Shown: positions 32,708 through 42,328, numbered from the stretch's first letter. The stretch: 64,000 bases of DNA from Cyanobium sp. FACHB-13342 (GCF_014697415.1 NZ_JACJRT010000007.1:186001-250000), one strand, 5' to 3'. Notes: generated from the letters alone by a model not told the origin. Numbers and translations are program-made.

Positions 32708-33118
32708 ATGCGCCAGGTCCTGACCCTCTCGCTGACCTGCTGCTGGCTGGCAGCTCCGGCGATGGCGGCTGAATCGGAGGCGTGTCGGAACCTGCTGGAT
32801 CAACGCAATGCCCTGGCCGAGCAGGCGATGAAGGCCGAAATCGCCTTGGTCCGCACCATCCGCGAACGGATCTGCCCGGTCCTCAGCCAGCAGGCTGATC
32901 AGGCCAATGCCAACGACCGCAACGCGCTGACCATCGACTACCAGGCCCTGATCGACTGCCGCTACAAGGTGGAAGAACAGCTGCTGCGCAGCCAGCGGGT
33001 TCTCTACGTCAACCGCCAGCAGTTCAGGTTCTACACGGCGGCTGGAGCCAAGCTGGCCCGGCAGGCCGATGGGCTGGCTCAGGAGTTGCGGGAAGGGGAG
33101 TGTCCCCAGCTGCGTTGA
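32708..33118 (+). CDS. Periplasmic helical protein with signal peptide
   Basis: The 136-residue protein has a signal peptide (RQVLTLSLTCCWLAAPAMAA) and a mature helical part with cysteines in EACRNLL, RICPVL, DCRYKV and GECPQL. I chose ATG 32708 because the signal peptide follows directly. It precedes the P-type ATPase gene by 91 bp, with a MerR-type promoter in between, so it may not share that promoter. Periplasmic metal binding is possible but unproven. Confidence 0.55.
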   Translation: MRQVLTLSLTCCWLAAPAMAAESEACRNLLDQRNALAEQAMKAEIALVRTIRERICPVLSQQADQANANDRNALTIDYQALIDCRYKVEEQLLRSQRVLYVNRQQFRFYTAAGAKLARQADGLAQELREGECPQLR

Positions 33119-33158
33119 TCAACAGCCAGCCAGCGGCCACCCGGTGCCGTCCAAACCC

Positions 33159-33189
33159 TTGACCCTGGAGTGACTACAGGCTGTTTGCT
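33159..33189 (+). promoter_or_regulatory. MerR-type metal promoter before the P1B ATPase
   Basis: A -35 TTGACC (33159-33164), 19-base spacer and weak -10 TTTGCT (33184-33189) frame the dyad CCTGGAGT-G-ACTACAGG (7 of 8 bases paired). The overlong spacer with a central dyad is the signature of MerR-family activation. The dyad closely resembles ZntR/CadR/PbrR operators. The ATPase ATG follows at 33210. Confidence 0.8.
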
Positions 33190-33209
33190 GGGGTCTGGAT
33201 GACAGGACC

Positions 33210-35423
33210 ATGGCGGAACATTGCTGCAGCAGCGGAACCAGCGGACAGAAGGCCGGAGCCACCACGGAGCCGCAGCCGGAGCCGGCAAGCGGCAGAGAAG
33301 CGCTGTTTCGGATCAGCGCCATGGATTGCGCCACGGAGGAAGGCGAGATCCGCCATGCCCTCGCAGGTGTTGACGGCATCCGCGGCCTGAGGTTCCTGCT
33401 CGCCGAGCGCGTTCTGGCGATCGATGCCGAAGCCGCTGCACTGAGCTCCGCCCTTACTGCGATCCGGCGGCTGGGATTCAACCCGGAGCCGATCAGCCCC
33501 GATCAGCGGCCGTCTTTGGCCCAGACGCGTCTGGGGCAGCGACGTGAACGTCTCCGCCTGAGTGGTGCCTTGGTGCTGGCGATCTCAGCGGAGCTGCTGC
33601 ATCTGGTCGTTCCCGCCTTCCCGGGCCATGAGCTGCTGGAGAGCGGGATCGCCATCGCCGCGATTGCCCTGGCGGGCTTCTCCGTGTTTCTCAAGGGCCT
33701 CGCGGCCCTCCGCCAGGGCCGGCTCAATATCAATGCGCTGATGAGCGTGGCGGTCACGGGCGCCTTCCTGATCGGCCGCTTCCCGGAAGCCGCCATGGTG
33801 ATGGCGCTCTATGCCGTGGCCGAGGCGATCGAAGCTCGGGCGGTGGAGCGGGCCCGCCAGGCGATCACCAGCCTGATGGCCCTGGCCCCCGATGAGGCGG
33901 AGATCCGCCAGAGCGATGGCCGCTGGCAGCGCGTGCCGGCTAGTGCTGTGACCATCGGCGATGTGGTGCGTGTCCGCCCGGGCGAGAGGCTGCCGCTCGA
34001 TGGCACGGTGCTCAGCGGCGAGAGTGCGATCAACCAGGCACCGATCACCGGCGAAAGCCTGCCGGTCGACAAAGGCCCAGGGGATGAGGTGTTTGCGGGC
34101 ACGATCAACCAGGGCGGCGCCCTGGAAATCCAGGTGACGGCACCTGCTTCGCTCAGCACCCTGGCGCGCATCATCCAGGTCGTGGAGGAAGCCCAGGCCT
34201 CCCGTGCCCCGATCCAGCGCTTCGTCGATCGCTTTGCGGCCCGCTACACCCCGGCGGTGTTCGTGGTGGCCCTGGCGGTTGCTCTGTTGACGCCGCCCTT
34301 GCTGGGGTTCACCCCCATGCAGGCGATCTACAAGTCCCTGGTGCTGCTGGTGATCGCCTGCCCTTGTGCGCTGGTGATCGCCACACCAGTCACGGTGGTG
34401 AGCGGCCTGGCCGCCGCCGCCCGTCGCGGCATCATCATCAAAGGCGGCCTCTATATCGAGGAGGCCCGCAAGATCAAGGTGCTGGCCCTCGACAAGACAG
34501 GCACGATCACCCTGGGCCAGCCCAAGCTGGTGGCCTTCTCCCCTCGCCTAGAAGGCGCAGACGCTGGCCTTCTCAAACAGTGGGCCAGCAGCCTGGCGGA
34601 GCGCTCCGACCATCCGGTGTCGCGGGCCATTGCCGCAGGCCTCGATGGCGAGCGGCTGGCCGTGGAGGCCTTCGAGGCCCTCCCCGGAAGGGGGGTGCGG
34701 GGCGTGATCGAGGGGCGACCGCTGATGCTGGCCAACCACCGCTGGATCGAGGAGCTGGGGCTTTGCTCCAGCGCACTGGAAGCATCGATGCAGGTTCACG
34801 AGCGCCAGGGCCGCTCGCTCAGCCTGCTGGCGGATGACACCGGCGTGCTCGCCCTGATCGCCGTAGCCGACACCGTTCGGCCCAGCTCCGCGCCCGCTAT
34901 GAAAGCCCTGCGGGCCCTCGGCGTCACCCCGGTGATGCTCACGGGTGACAACGCAGCCACAGCCGGTGCGATCGCGGCCGTGGCCGGCATCGAGCAGGTG
35001 AAAAGCAATCTTCTGCCTCAGGACAAGCTCGAGGCGGTGGCCGATCTGCAGGCCCGCTATGGATTCGCGGCCATGGCCGGCGATGGCATCAACGATGCGC
35101 CGGCCCTAGCCCAGGCGAACATCGGTTTCGCGATGGGGGCCGCGGGCACCCACATCGCCATCGAAGCGGCCGATGTGGTGATCATGAACGATGATCTGAC
35201 GCGCGTACCGGAGACAATCTCCCTCTCTGGCCGCACCTTTCGCATCCTGCGCCAGAACATCGCGCTGGCGCTGGGAATCAAGATCATTTTTCTGGTGCTC
35301 ACCGTGGCCGGGAATGCCACGATGTGGATGGCGGTTTTCGCGGACATGGGCACCAGCCTGATCGTGATCGCCAATGGCCTGCGGCTGCTCCGCACACCCA
35401 CGCCAGGAAAGATCAAGGGCTGA
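33210..35423 (+). CDS. zntA: P1B-type heavy-metal-exporting ATPase (Zn/Cd/Pb type)
   Basis: The 737-residue protein has an N-terminal metal-binding-like domain with MDCATEEGEI in place of a CxxC. The translocation motif CPC is at 384-386 (IACPCALVIATPV), the phosphorylated Asp428 is in DKTGTITLG, and SDHPVSRAI and GDGINDAPAL are present. The last helices carry IALALGIKIIF and AVFADMGTSLIVIANGLRLL, with the Lys and Asp typical of P1B-2 pumps for Zn2+, Cd2+ and Pb2+. It would export metal from the cytoplasm. A MerR promoter lies upstream and a Cd/Pb-type MerR gene converges downstream. Confidence 0.92.
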   Translation: MAEHCCSSGTSGQKAGATTEPQPEPASGREALFRISAMDCATEEGEIRHALAGVDGIRGLRFLLAERVLAIDAEAAALSSALTAIRRLGFNPEPISPDQRPSLAQTRLGQRRERLRLSGALVLAISAELLHLVVPAFPGHELLESGIAIAAIALAGFSVFLKGLAALRQGRLNINALMSVAVTGAFLIGRFPEAAMVMALYAVAEAIEARAVERARQAITSLMALAPDEAEIRQSDGRWQRVPASAVTIGDVVRVRPGERLPLDGTVLSGESAINQAPITGESLPVDKGPGDEVFAGTINQGGALEIQVTAPASLSTLARIIQVVEEAQASRAPIQRFVDRFAARYTPAVFVVALAVALLTPPLLGFTPMQAIYKSLVLLVIACPCALVIATPVTVVSGLAAAARRGIIIKGGLYIEEARKIKVLALDKTGTITLGQPKLVAFSPRLEGADAGLLKQWASSLAERSDHPVSRAIAAGLDGERLAVEAFEALPGRGVRGVIEGRPLMLANHRWIEELGLCSSALEASMQVHERQGRSLSLLADDTGVLALIAVADTVRPSSAPAMKALRALGVTPVMLTGDNAATAGAIAAVAGIEQVKSNLLPQDKLEAVADLQARYGFAAMAGDGINDAPALAQANIGFAMGAAGTHIAIEAADVVIMNDDLTRVPETISLSGRTFRILRQNIALALGIKIIFLVLTVAGNATMWMAVFADMGTSLIVIANGLRLLRTPTPGKIKG

Positions 35424-35439
35424 GCGTGGGCGGGAACGA

Positions 35440-35856
35440 TCAGATCTGATCCTTGTCGATGCGAGCCGAACGGTTCAATTCCATCAGGATGCCGCAGGTC
35501 TTCTCCTCATCAGGTTGCGGACAAAGCCCTCTGAGGTTCCGCAACTGATGCTGTAGCTGGCGGAGTTCATCGACCCGCGCATCAACTTCGGCCAGCTTCT
35601 CGTCCAGCAAGGCGTTCACAGTCCGGCAGCTCCCGGCTGGTGCGTCCCGCGCTCCGATCAGGATGCGCACCTCCTCCAGGCTCATGTCAAGGCTGCGGCA
35701 GTAGCGGATGAAGCGCAACTGCTCCACATGCCGCGGCGAATAGAGGCGGTAGTTGCCATCCGTGCGCTGCGGCACCGGCAGCAAGTGCTCGCGTTCGTAA
35801 TAGCGGATGGTCTCGATCTTCACCCCTGTAGACCGTGCCAACTCGCCGATCTGCAT
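35440..35856 (-). CDS. MerR-family regulator, CadR/PbrR-like
   Basis: The 138-residue protein has the MerR winged helix (QIGELARSTGVKIETIRYYE then REHLLPVPQRTDGNYRLYSP). A dimerisation helix follows, then a C-terminal metal site with cysteines in GSCRTVNALLDEKL, GLCPQPDEEKTCG, as in Cd/Pb sensors. ATG 35856 has a GGGGAGGAA ribosome site. It is convergent with the ATPase and divergent from the VKOR gene, and both have a matching operator, so it probably controls both. Confidence 0.85.
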   Translation of the reverse strand: MQIGELARSTGVKIETIRYYEREHLLPVPQRTDGNYRLYSPRHVEQLRFIRYCRSLDMSLEEVRILIGARDAPAGSCRTVNALLDEKLAEVDARVDELRQLQHQLRNLRGLCPQPDEEKTCGILMELNRSARIDKDQI

Positions 35857-35918
35857 GGATTCCTCCCCTTGGGTTGACAAGTCGGGCGGACAAGCCTCCC
35901 TGGCGCGACACTAGGCCC

Positions 35919-35949
35919 TTGACCCTGAAGCCACATTAGGCTTTTCAAT
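35919..35949 (+). promoter_or_regulatory. MerR-type promoter before the VKOR gene
   Basis: TTGACC (35919-35924), a 19-base spacer and TTCAAT (35944-35949) mirror the promoter at 33159. The first nine bases, TTGACCCTG, and the AGGCT near the right end of the spacer are shared. The dyad itself is weaker (CCTGAAG and ATTAGG). It lies in the MerR-VKOR divergent gap and reads toward VKOR. Confidence 0.65.
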
Positions 35950-35972
35950 GGCGAGGCCGACCGTCCATCCTT

Positions 35973-36902
35973 GTGAACAGCACCTCGCTCACCCAACGAC
36001 TCTCCCGCCGTCGAACCGGCCAGCACCAATGCCGGCCCTGGGCGCGGCTGTGCATGGCCGTTCTGGCCACGATTGGGATGATCGACACCGGCTCGATCAC
36101 CGCCAAGCGCTGGGGTTGGATCGGCAGCCTGTCCTGTCCGGGCGGCAGCGATGGCTGCGACAAGGTTCTCAGCAGTGCCTGGGGCTCAATCTGGGGACAG
36201 CCGCTCTCACTGTATGGATCCTTGACCTATGGCCTGGTGATTCTGTTGGCTGTGCTTCCACTGTTGCCGATCGGGAAAAACAACAGAACGAGCGAGCCGC
36301 TGACAGTCACTCTGCTGGTCTTGATCACCACTGGAATGGCCTGCTTCAGCGCGGTGCTGATGGGAATCATGGCGCTGCAGATAAAGGCATTCTGCGCATT
36401 TTGCGTTCTATCCGCTGCTCTCTCCTTTTCTCTCTTTGTTCTCGCCTTGATCATGGCCAGAGGAGAGGAGCGATCATCCACCGTGTTCCGTGTCGTGATC
36501 ACGGCTTTGCTCGTCTTGCTTCTGGGCCTGGGCTGGTCGGCCATGGCCGATCAACCATCTATCAGTGGCGGTCCAGGCTCAGCTCCAGCTGTCCAGGCGG
36601 AAAGCAGCCCCGCCAGGGTCCAATTGGCAGAGCACCTCAGCGCAATTGGCGCCAAGCTGTATACCGCCTATTGGTGTCCCCATTGCCGTGAGCAAAAAGA
36701 GCTCTTTGGCAAGCAAGCAACGGCCAAGATCAGCGTGATTGAGTGCGCTCCCGATGGCCAGAACAGCCAGAGCACGCTTTGCGCCCAGAAGGGCGTTCAG
36801 GGTTACCCCAGCTGGGAGATCAATGGCACGCTCGATTCTGGCGTGAAATCACTGGATCAGTTGGCTGATCTCAGTGGCTACAAGGGATCCCGCGCGTTCT
36901 GA
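35973..36902 (+). CDS. VKOR-thioredoxin fusion (disulfide-forming oxidoreductase)
   Basis: The 309-residue protein has a VKOR domain with five likely helices: SCPGGSDGCDKVL holds the loop cysteines and FCAFCVLSAALSF the CxxC site. A periplasmic thioredoxin-like domain follows (AYWCPHCREQKELFG and QGYPSWEINGTLDSG). Cyanobacterial VKOR fusions oxidise the thioredoxin-like partner to drive periplasmic disulfide formation. The start is GTG. Coding sequence is visibly less GC-rich than its neighbours. A MerR-type promoter upstream suggests metal control, unusual for this family. Confidence 0.88.
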   Translation: MNSTSLTQRLSRRRTGQHQCRPWARLCMAVLATIGMIDTGSITAKRWGWIGSLSCPGGSDGCDKVLSSAWGSIWGQPLSLYGSLTYGLVILLAVLPLLPIGKNNRTSEPLTVTLLVLITTGMACFSAVLMGIMALQIKAFCAFCVLSAALSFSLFVLALIMARGEERSSTVFRVVITALLVLLLGLGWSAMADQPSISGGPGSAPAVQAESSPARVQLAEHLSAIGAKLYTAYWCPHCREQKELFGKQATAKISVIECAPDGQNSQSTLCAQKGVQGYPSWEINGTLDSGVKSLDQLADLSGYKGSRAF

Positions 36903-37003
36903 CCAAGCTGCTGTTTGTTGTCCAGAGCGGTCGTCAGGTCAGCAATACCCAACCAGGTTCACAGCCTTGATCGCCTTAACGTCCAGCTCCTCGGCATTGC
37001 CCC

Positions 37004-38314
37004 ATGCCTGATGCACCACTCGGCAACTCCGCCCCCGTCACCCCTCGGGTCGTGGACGTTCCGGCCGGTTTAGGCACGCTGCGCACCTTTCTACGGGTAC
37101 TGGGCCCCGGCTACCTGGTGGCCGTGGGCTATATGGATCCGGGCAACTGGGCCACCGATCTGGCGGCAGGCTCCCAGTTCGGGTACCGCCTGCTGTGGGT
37201 GATCGGACTCTCCAGCCTGATGGCGATGGTGCTCCAGTCGCTGTGCTGCCGCTTGGGCATCGCCACACGGATGGACCTGGCCGAGGCCTGCAGCCGTTTG
37301 CTGCCGCGGTCCTGGCGGATCCCCCTCTGGCTTCTGGCCGAGATGGCGATCATCGCCTGCGACCTGGCCGAGCTGGTGGGCAGCGCCATCGCCTTGCAGC
37401 TCCTTTTCGGCCTGCCCCTGCCCTGGGGGGTGGGCCTCACGGCGGCCGACACCCTGCTGCTTCTGGCGTTGCAGCGTTTCGGTGTCCGACGCCTCGAGGC
37501 GCTTGTGATCGCCTTGGTGGCCCTGGTGGGCGGTTGCTTCGCCGTGGAGATGTTTCTGCTGCAGCCGGATTTGGGCCAGGTGGGCCAGGGATTCCTTCCC
37601 CAATCCTCCAGCCTCAGAGACGGCACGCAGCTCTTTCTGGCAGCCGGCATTCTTGGCGCCACGGTGATGCCCCACAACCTCTATCTCCATTCCTCCCTGG
37701 TGCAGACCCGCCACTGGAGCGCGGCGGCGGGGGAAACGCGCAGGGCCCTGGCCTTCAGCACCTGGGACACGCTGATCGCCCTCAGCCTGGCCCTCCTGAT
37801 CAATGTCTCGATCCTGGTGCTGGCCGCCGGCAGCTTCTACGGACGACTGCCACAGCCGGTCACGGACCTCAGCGAGGCCTATCGGCTGCTGACGCCGATG
37901 CTGGGCACCTCTCTGGCCAGCGTGCTGTTTGGGGTGGCGCTGCTGGCGGCGGGCCAGAGCTCAACGCTCACCGCCACCATGGCCGGCCAGATCGTGATGG
38001 AGGGGTTCCTGCAGATCCGTCTGCCGGACTGGAAGCGGCGGCTGCTCACCCGCGGCCTCGCCCTGATCCCGGCGATGGCCACGGTGATCCTGTTCGGTGA
38101 GCGGGCCACCACCAACCTGCTGGTGCTGAGTCAGGTGGTGCTGTCCCTGCAGTTGCCGTTCGCGGTGATCCCGCTGGTGTGGTTCTGCGGGCGGCGCGGC
38201 CTGATGGGCGAGCTCCGATCACCGCTCTGGCTGCAGGTCGCGGGCTGGCTGTGCGCCAGTGTGATTGTGTCGATCAACCTCTCGTTGCTGAGTTCGGTGC
38301 TGCGTGGCGGCTGA
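37004..38314 (+). CDS. mntH: Nramp-family Mn2+/Fe2+ transporter
   Basis: The 436-residue protein has the Nramp metal-site motifs DPGNWATDLAAGS (about 45-57) in helix 1 and MPHNLYLHSSLVQ (about 222-234) in helix 6, with eleven likely helices in all. Nramp proteins import Mn2+ or Fe2+ with protons. As part of a toxic-metal cassette it may restore Mn or Fe under competition, or it may import another divalent ion. No MerR-type promoter is seen directly upstream. Confidence 0.9.
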   Translation: MPDAPLGNSAPVTPRVVDVPAGLGTLRTFLRVLGPGYLVAVGYMDPGNWATDLAAGSQFGYRLLWVIGLSSLMAMVLQSLCCRLGIATRMDLAEACSRLLPRSWRIPLWLLAEMAIIACDLAELVGSAIALQLLFGLPLPWGVGLTAADTLLLLALQRFGVRRLEALVIALVALVGGCFAVEMFLLQPDLGQVGQGFLPQSSSLRDGTQLFLAAGILGATVMPHNLYLHSSLVQTRHWSAAAGETRRALAFSTWDTLIALSLALLINVSILVLAAGSFYGRLPQPVTDLSEAYRLLTPMLGTSLASVLFGVALLAAGQSSTLTATMAGQIVMEGFLQIRLPDWKRRLLTRGLALIPAMATVILFGERATTNLLVLSQVVLSLQLPFAVIPLVWFCGRRGLMGELRSPLWLQVAGWLCASVIVSINLSLLSSVLRGG

Positions 38315-38453
38315 ACGGTCGGCAATGCAGCTTCTCCGTCGCCGCATGACGAGCAAACAATCCCTGAGGCACGACCGACGCAATCAAGGACCCTGAGTCG
38401 TTGAGCCGGTATCGGAGGCACCATGCCCGTCCAGCGGCTGGAGGCCTGGAGTC

Positions 38454-39655
38454 TCAGCCCACCGCCAGCTGCAGCACCCCGCGCCCCAGTCCCACCAGGG
38501 CGGCGAGACCGATCAGGGGCAGGACGCCCCAGCGGAAGCGCAGCAGCAGGGTCAGCGCCAGGGCGGCCAGCAGGAGCGCCAGGGCATCGAGCTCGCCAGC
38601 TGGCCACAGCACAGGCCCGGCGAAGAACACCGCCAGGCTCACGATCACGCCCACCACCGCTGCGGTGATCGCCGTGAGCGGGGCGCCGAGGCGCAGATCG
38701 TCGCGGGTCGCCTCCACCAGCGGAGCGCCGCAGAGGATGAACCCGAAGGTGGGAAGGAACGTGAACCAGATCGTCACCAGAGCAGCCGCTGCTGCCCCGA
38801 TCCAGGTGCCAGGGGGGCCGAACACCCCGCCGTTCCAGCCGCCCATGAAGCCCACGAAGGCCAGCACCATGATCAACGGCCCAGGTGTGGTTTCCCCGAG
38901 GGCCAGGCCATCCACGACCTGGGCAGCGCTGAGCCAGCCGAACTGTTCCACCGAAGCCTGGGCCACGTAGGTCAGCACCGCGTAGGCACCGCCGAAGCTC
39001 ACCAGCGCCACCCGGCTGAAGAAGCGCCCCATGGTGGGCAGGAGACCCTGCTCGCCGAAGCCGGCGCTGAGCAGGGCCAGGGGCACCAGGGTGGCCAGCC
39101 CCCAGACGAGCAACATCAGCGCGAGGCGCCGGTGCGAGGGCCGGGCATGGGGCGGGATGGGGGTGTCGTCGCCATGGATGGCGGGCGGCTCGGCAGCGGC
39201 CTTGGCCGCCTGGCCTTGGCGGGATTCGGCCCTGGGCTTCTGCACCCACTGAGGTTTCCAGCGTCCGGCGCCCCAACCCAGCAGCGCCGCCGCTGCCACG
39301 ATGAGCGGGTAGGGCAGCTTGAGCAAGGCCAGGGCCACGAAGGCCGCAGCGGCCACCAGCACCAGGGCTGGATGGTGCAGGGTGCGGCGGCCGATCCGCA
39401 ATCCGGCCTGCAGCACGATCGCCAGGACCGCCGGCTTGAGCGCCCAGAACACGGCAGCCAATAGGGGCAGCTGGGCTCCGACCGCGTAGAGCGTGGAGAG
39501 GCAAAGCAGCACCAGCACCGATGGCGCCAGGAACAGACCACCGGCGATGAGACCCCCGGGGATGCCATGCATCAGCCAGCCCAGATAGGTGGCCAGCTGA
39601 ATCGCCTCCGGCCCCGGCAGCACCATGCAGTAATTGAGGGCATGCAGGTAGCACC
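38454..39655 (-). pseudogene. chrA: chrA copy lacking its N-terminus, fused to an ATPase remnant
   Basis: This reading frame matches the intact ChrA at 40904-42247 from its residue 51 (YLHALNYCM) to the end: LPGPEAIQLATYLGWLMHG, FGGAYAVLTYVAQ, GLALGETTPGPLIM and so on. The first 50 residues, including the conserved FGGPAG segment, are absent. At about 39655 the sequence switches to a P-type ATPase gene. The first in-frame ATG (39662) is made of ATPase-derived bases. ChrA transporters export chromate as two tandem halves; without the first helix the protein is probably inactive. Confidence 0.8.
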
Positions 39656-40350
39656 ACATCACCCCGCTGCACGGCCTCGGCCGGCACGGTCATCTCCTGG
39701 CCCTCGCGGATCACGGTGGCGGTGGCGGGCTGCAGATCCAGCAGCCGCCGCACCGCCGCCGAGGAGCGCTGCTTGATGATCTCCTCCATGTATTTGCCCA
39801 TCAACACGAAGGCGATCACGACCGCCGACACCTCGAAATACACCCCCCGCTCATCGATGCCGACCGGCAGCAACTGGGGCGCAAAGACGACGACCACGCT
39901 GTAGAGGTAGGCCACCGAGGTGCCCAGCGCGATCAACACATCCATGTTCAGGGCCCGGCGGCGCAGGGCGGCCCAGGCCCCGGTGTAGAAGCCCCAGCCG
40001 CCGATCACCTGCACGGGAGTGGCCAGCAGGAAGAGCCAAACCCCCCAGGTGAGCCAGGGGAGTTGGGCCACGGGTGCCCAGCTCAGCAGGCTGACGCCCG
40101 CCGCCAGGGCGATGAAGGCGGCGGCCCGCAGGATCGCCAGCGCCAGCACCCCGGAGAGGGCAATGCTCACGCGACGCCGCATCCGCCGCAGCTCCTGTTC
40201 CGGGGCCAGGAAGCTCTGCCGGCAGCCCTGGCTGCAGAAGTAGTAGGTGCGGCTACCCCGCCTGGCCGACAGGGCCGTGGCCACGGGCACCACCATGCCG
40301 CAGATCGGATCCTTGGCCATCGAGCCGGATGTCGCCGCTGCAGCGTCCAT
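39656..40350 (-). pseudogene. 5' fragment of a YHS-domain copper-type P-type ATPase
   Basis: About 230 codons remain. A YHS-type metal-binding start (DPICGMVVPVATALSARRGS then YYFCSQGCRQSFLAP) is followed by four membrane segments (including WGVWLFLLATPVQVIGGWGF) and ALNMDVLIALGTSVAYLYS. The beginning of the actuator domain ends at EAVQRGDVV. The CPC, DKTGT and ATP-binding parts are missing because the gene runs into the truncated chrA in another frame. The 739-codon frame that continues to 38131 is not ATPase beyond this point. Confidence 0.85.
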
Positions 40351-40469
40351 GGCAGGAGCCTGACTGAATTCAGTGTGGTGGCTCTGGCGTGTTCTGACTG
40401 CAAGGCAGACGAACCAGCCAGCGCTTCCAACCTCCCTACCGAGTCGTGCGGCTCTGCTTTTACCTGCCT

Positions 40470-40835
40470 TTACCCCTTCTCAAGCAGCCGATCGGGCACA
40501 CCACCGAGTCCACGTTCCAGGGTCTGGACGTTGGGGTAGCCGTGGTCGAGGAGTGCAGCCGCCGCAATCGCACCGCGGTTGCCGCCTGTACAGAAACACA
40601 CAATCGGGACCGAGCGATCGGGGATGACTGTCTCGATCTCCTGCAGCAACACGTCCAGTGGAATGTTGTGGGCGTTGCGGATCGTGCCGGACTTGATTTC
40701 AGCCGGCTCACGCACATCGATCAGGATGGCTCCGCGCTCAAGCTGCTGCTCCAAGTCCTCTGGAACCAGCCCGGGAACCCTGGCCTTGGCTTCAGCAGCT
40801 CTGCGCAGAAACGCTTCGTCGTGGTGCACGACCAA
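40470..40835 (-). CDS. Rhodanese-domain protein
   Basis: The 121-residue single rhodanese domain has AILIDVREPAEIKSGTIRNA (about 36-55) and the active-site Cys loop VCFCTGGNRGAIAAAALLD (about 79-97). The closing GYPNVQTLERGLGG follows. The loop differs from the standard CRxGxR but keeps the catalytic Cys. It may transfer sulfane sulfur or reduce oxyanions. It lies between the truncated ATPase and the intact chrA and probably belongs to the same detoxification set. Confidence 0.85.
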   Translation of the reverse strand: MVVHHDEAFLRRAAEAKARVPGLVPEDLEQQLERGAILIDVREPAEIKSGTIRNAHNIPLDVLLQEIETVIPDRSVPIVCFCTGGNRGAIAAAALLDHGYPNVQTLERGLGGVPDRLLEKG

Positions 40836-40903
40836 GGGGGATCATCGTGCCTTGACCGTAGATGCAACATCTGGCCTGCGTTTGTGCATCGGGCTACACC
40901 GGA

Positions 40904-42247
40904 TCAGCCCGTGAGCCTGGCCAGTCCGGTGAGCAGCGCTCCAACGAGGGCGGCAGCGCCGATCACCTGAAGGACGCTCCAACGCAGCCGCAGCTGGGCA
41001 AACAACGCCACCCCCACCACCAGCAGCGCCCATGGGTTGAAGGCACCGCCGGGCCACAGCACCGGGCCGGCAAAAAACAACGCCAGGCTGGCGATCACGC
41101 CCACGACCACGGCGGTGATGGCACTCAGCGGCGCCCCGAAACGCAGGTCGCCGCGGCTCCCTTCCACCAGTGGCGCCCCAGCCAGGATGAAACCGAAGGA
41201 GGGCAGGAAGGTGAACCACACCGTGACCGCCACCGCCGCCAGGGCCAGGGGCCAGGGCGTTGCACCAGCGGCGATCGACTGATTCCAGCCGCCCATGAAG
41301 CCCACGAAGGCCACCACCATGATCAGCGGCCCGGGCGTTGTTTCCCCCAGCGCCAGCCCGTCGAGCATCTGACTGGCCGAAAGCCAGCCGAACTGCTCCA
41401 CCGCCCCCTGGGCCACGTAGGGCAGCACGGCATAGGCCCCCCCGAAGCTGAGCAACGCCACTCGCGTGAAGAAGCGGGCCATCAGCGCCAGCGAACCATT
41501 CCAGCCGCCGGCGATCGCCAGGCCTGCCAGGGGCAACAGCAGAGCCAGCGCCCAGATCAGCAGCGTGGTGGCTAGCCGCCGGCGCGAGAGGCGGGCGTGC
41601 TCAGGGCTTTCGGTGTGGTCGTCGTGCAGAGCAACCGCCTGAGCCGCGTCTGCCTTGGCCGCCGCGGAACCATGGGCGCCGCCCGTCTGCAGCAAGGCGG
41701 GCCGCCAGCGGGCGACCACCAGGCCGATCAAGCCGGCCACGAGCACCACCAGCGGGTAGGGCAGCTTGAACAGGGCCAGGGCCAGAAAGCCAAGGATCGC
41801 CAGTGCCACCAACAAAGGGCTGTGCAGGGTTCGCTTGCCAATGCGCCAGGCCGCCATCAGCACGATCGCCAGCACCGCCGGCTTGAGCACCGCGAACACC
41901 GAGGCCAGCAGCGGAAGCTGCCCCCAGAGGGCGTAGATGCTGGCCAGGGCCGTAAGCACGAACACCGAGGGGATCACGAACAGGGCGCCGGCGATCAGGC
42001 CGCCGGGCACGCCATGCATCAGCCAGCCGAGATAGGTCGCCAGCTGCATCGCCTCCGGCCCGGGCAGCAGCATGCAGTAGTTGAGGGCATGCAGGTAGCG
42101 CCGCTCTGAGAGCCAGCGCCGCTGGTCGACCAGCTCACGGTGCAGCAGGGAGATCTGGCCGGCCGGCCCACCGAAGCTCACCCAGCCGAGCTGGAACCAG
42201 AAACGGGAGGCCTCCGCCAGGGCCACGGCGGAGGGTGGTGGTGTCAT
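40904..42247 (-). CDS. chrA: ChrA-family chromate transporter
   Basis: The 447-residue protein has two homologous ChrA halves. The first has FWFQLGWVSFGGPAGQISLL (about 16-35) and LPGPEAMQLATYLGWLMHG. The second has RVALLSFGGAYAVLPYVAQG and LALGETTPGPLIMVVAFVGF. About ten helices are visible, with a variable His/Asp-containing linker (about 200-215). CHR proteins export chromate. ATG 42247 gives the family start; upstream frame sequence does not look coding. It is divergent from the glutaredoxin-MauE gene. Confidence 0.9.
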   Translation of the reverse strand: MTPPPSAVALAEASRFWFQLGWVSFGGPAGQISLLHRELVDQRRWLSERRYLHALNYCMLLPGPEAMQLATYLGWLMHGVPGGLIAGALFVIPSVFVLTALASIYALWGQLPLLASVFAVLKPAVLAIVLMAAWRIGKRTLHSPLLVALAILGFLALALFKLPYPLVVLVAGLIGLVVARWRPALLQTGGAHGSAAAKADAAQAVALHDDHTESPEHARLSRRRLATTLLIWALALLLPLAGLAIAGGWNGSLALMARFFTRVALLSFGGAYAVLPYVAQGAVEQFGWLSASQMLDGLALGETTPGPLIMVVAFVGFMGGWNQSIAAGATPWPLALAAVAVTVWFTFLPSFGFILAGAPLVEGSRGDLRFGAPLSAITAVVVGVIASLALFFAGPVLWPGGAFNPWALLVVGVALFAQLRLRWSVLQVIGAAALVGALLTGLARLTG

Positions 42248-42328
42248 GAGTTCTCTTACGGGCCTGGCATCAGGGCCCATCTTGCGGGGAACCGCACCCC
42301 GGCGGGGTGAATGCGAGCACAACCGCTC

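Noticed and set aside
38131-40350. Single 739-codon open frame that could be called a whole P-type ATPase
   Set aside because: Only the first ~230 codons look like an ATPase. The rest is Gly/Arg/Ala-rich shadow of the truncated chrA read in another frame.
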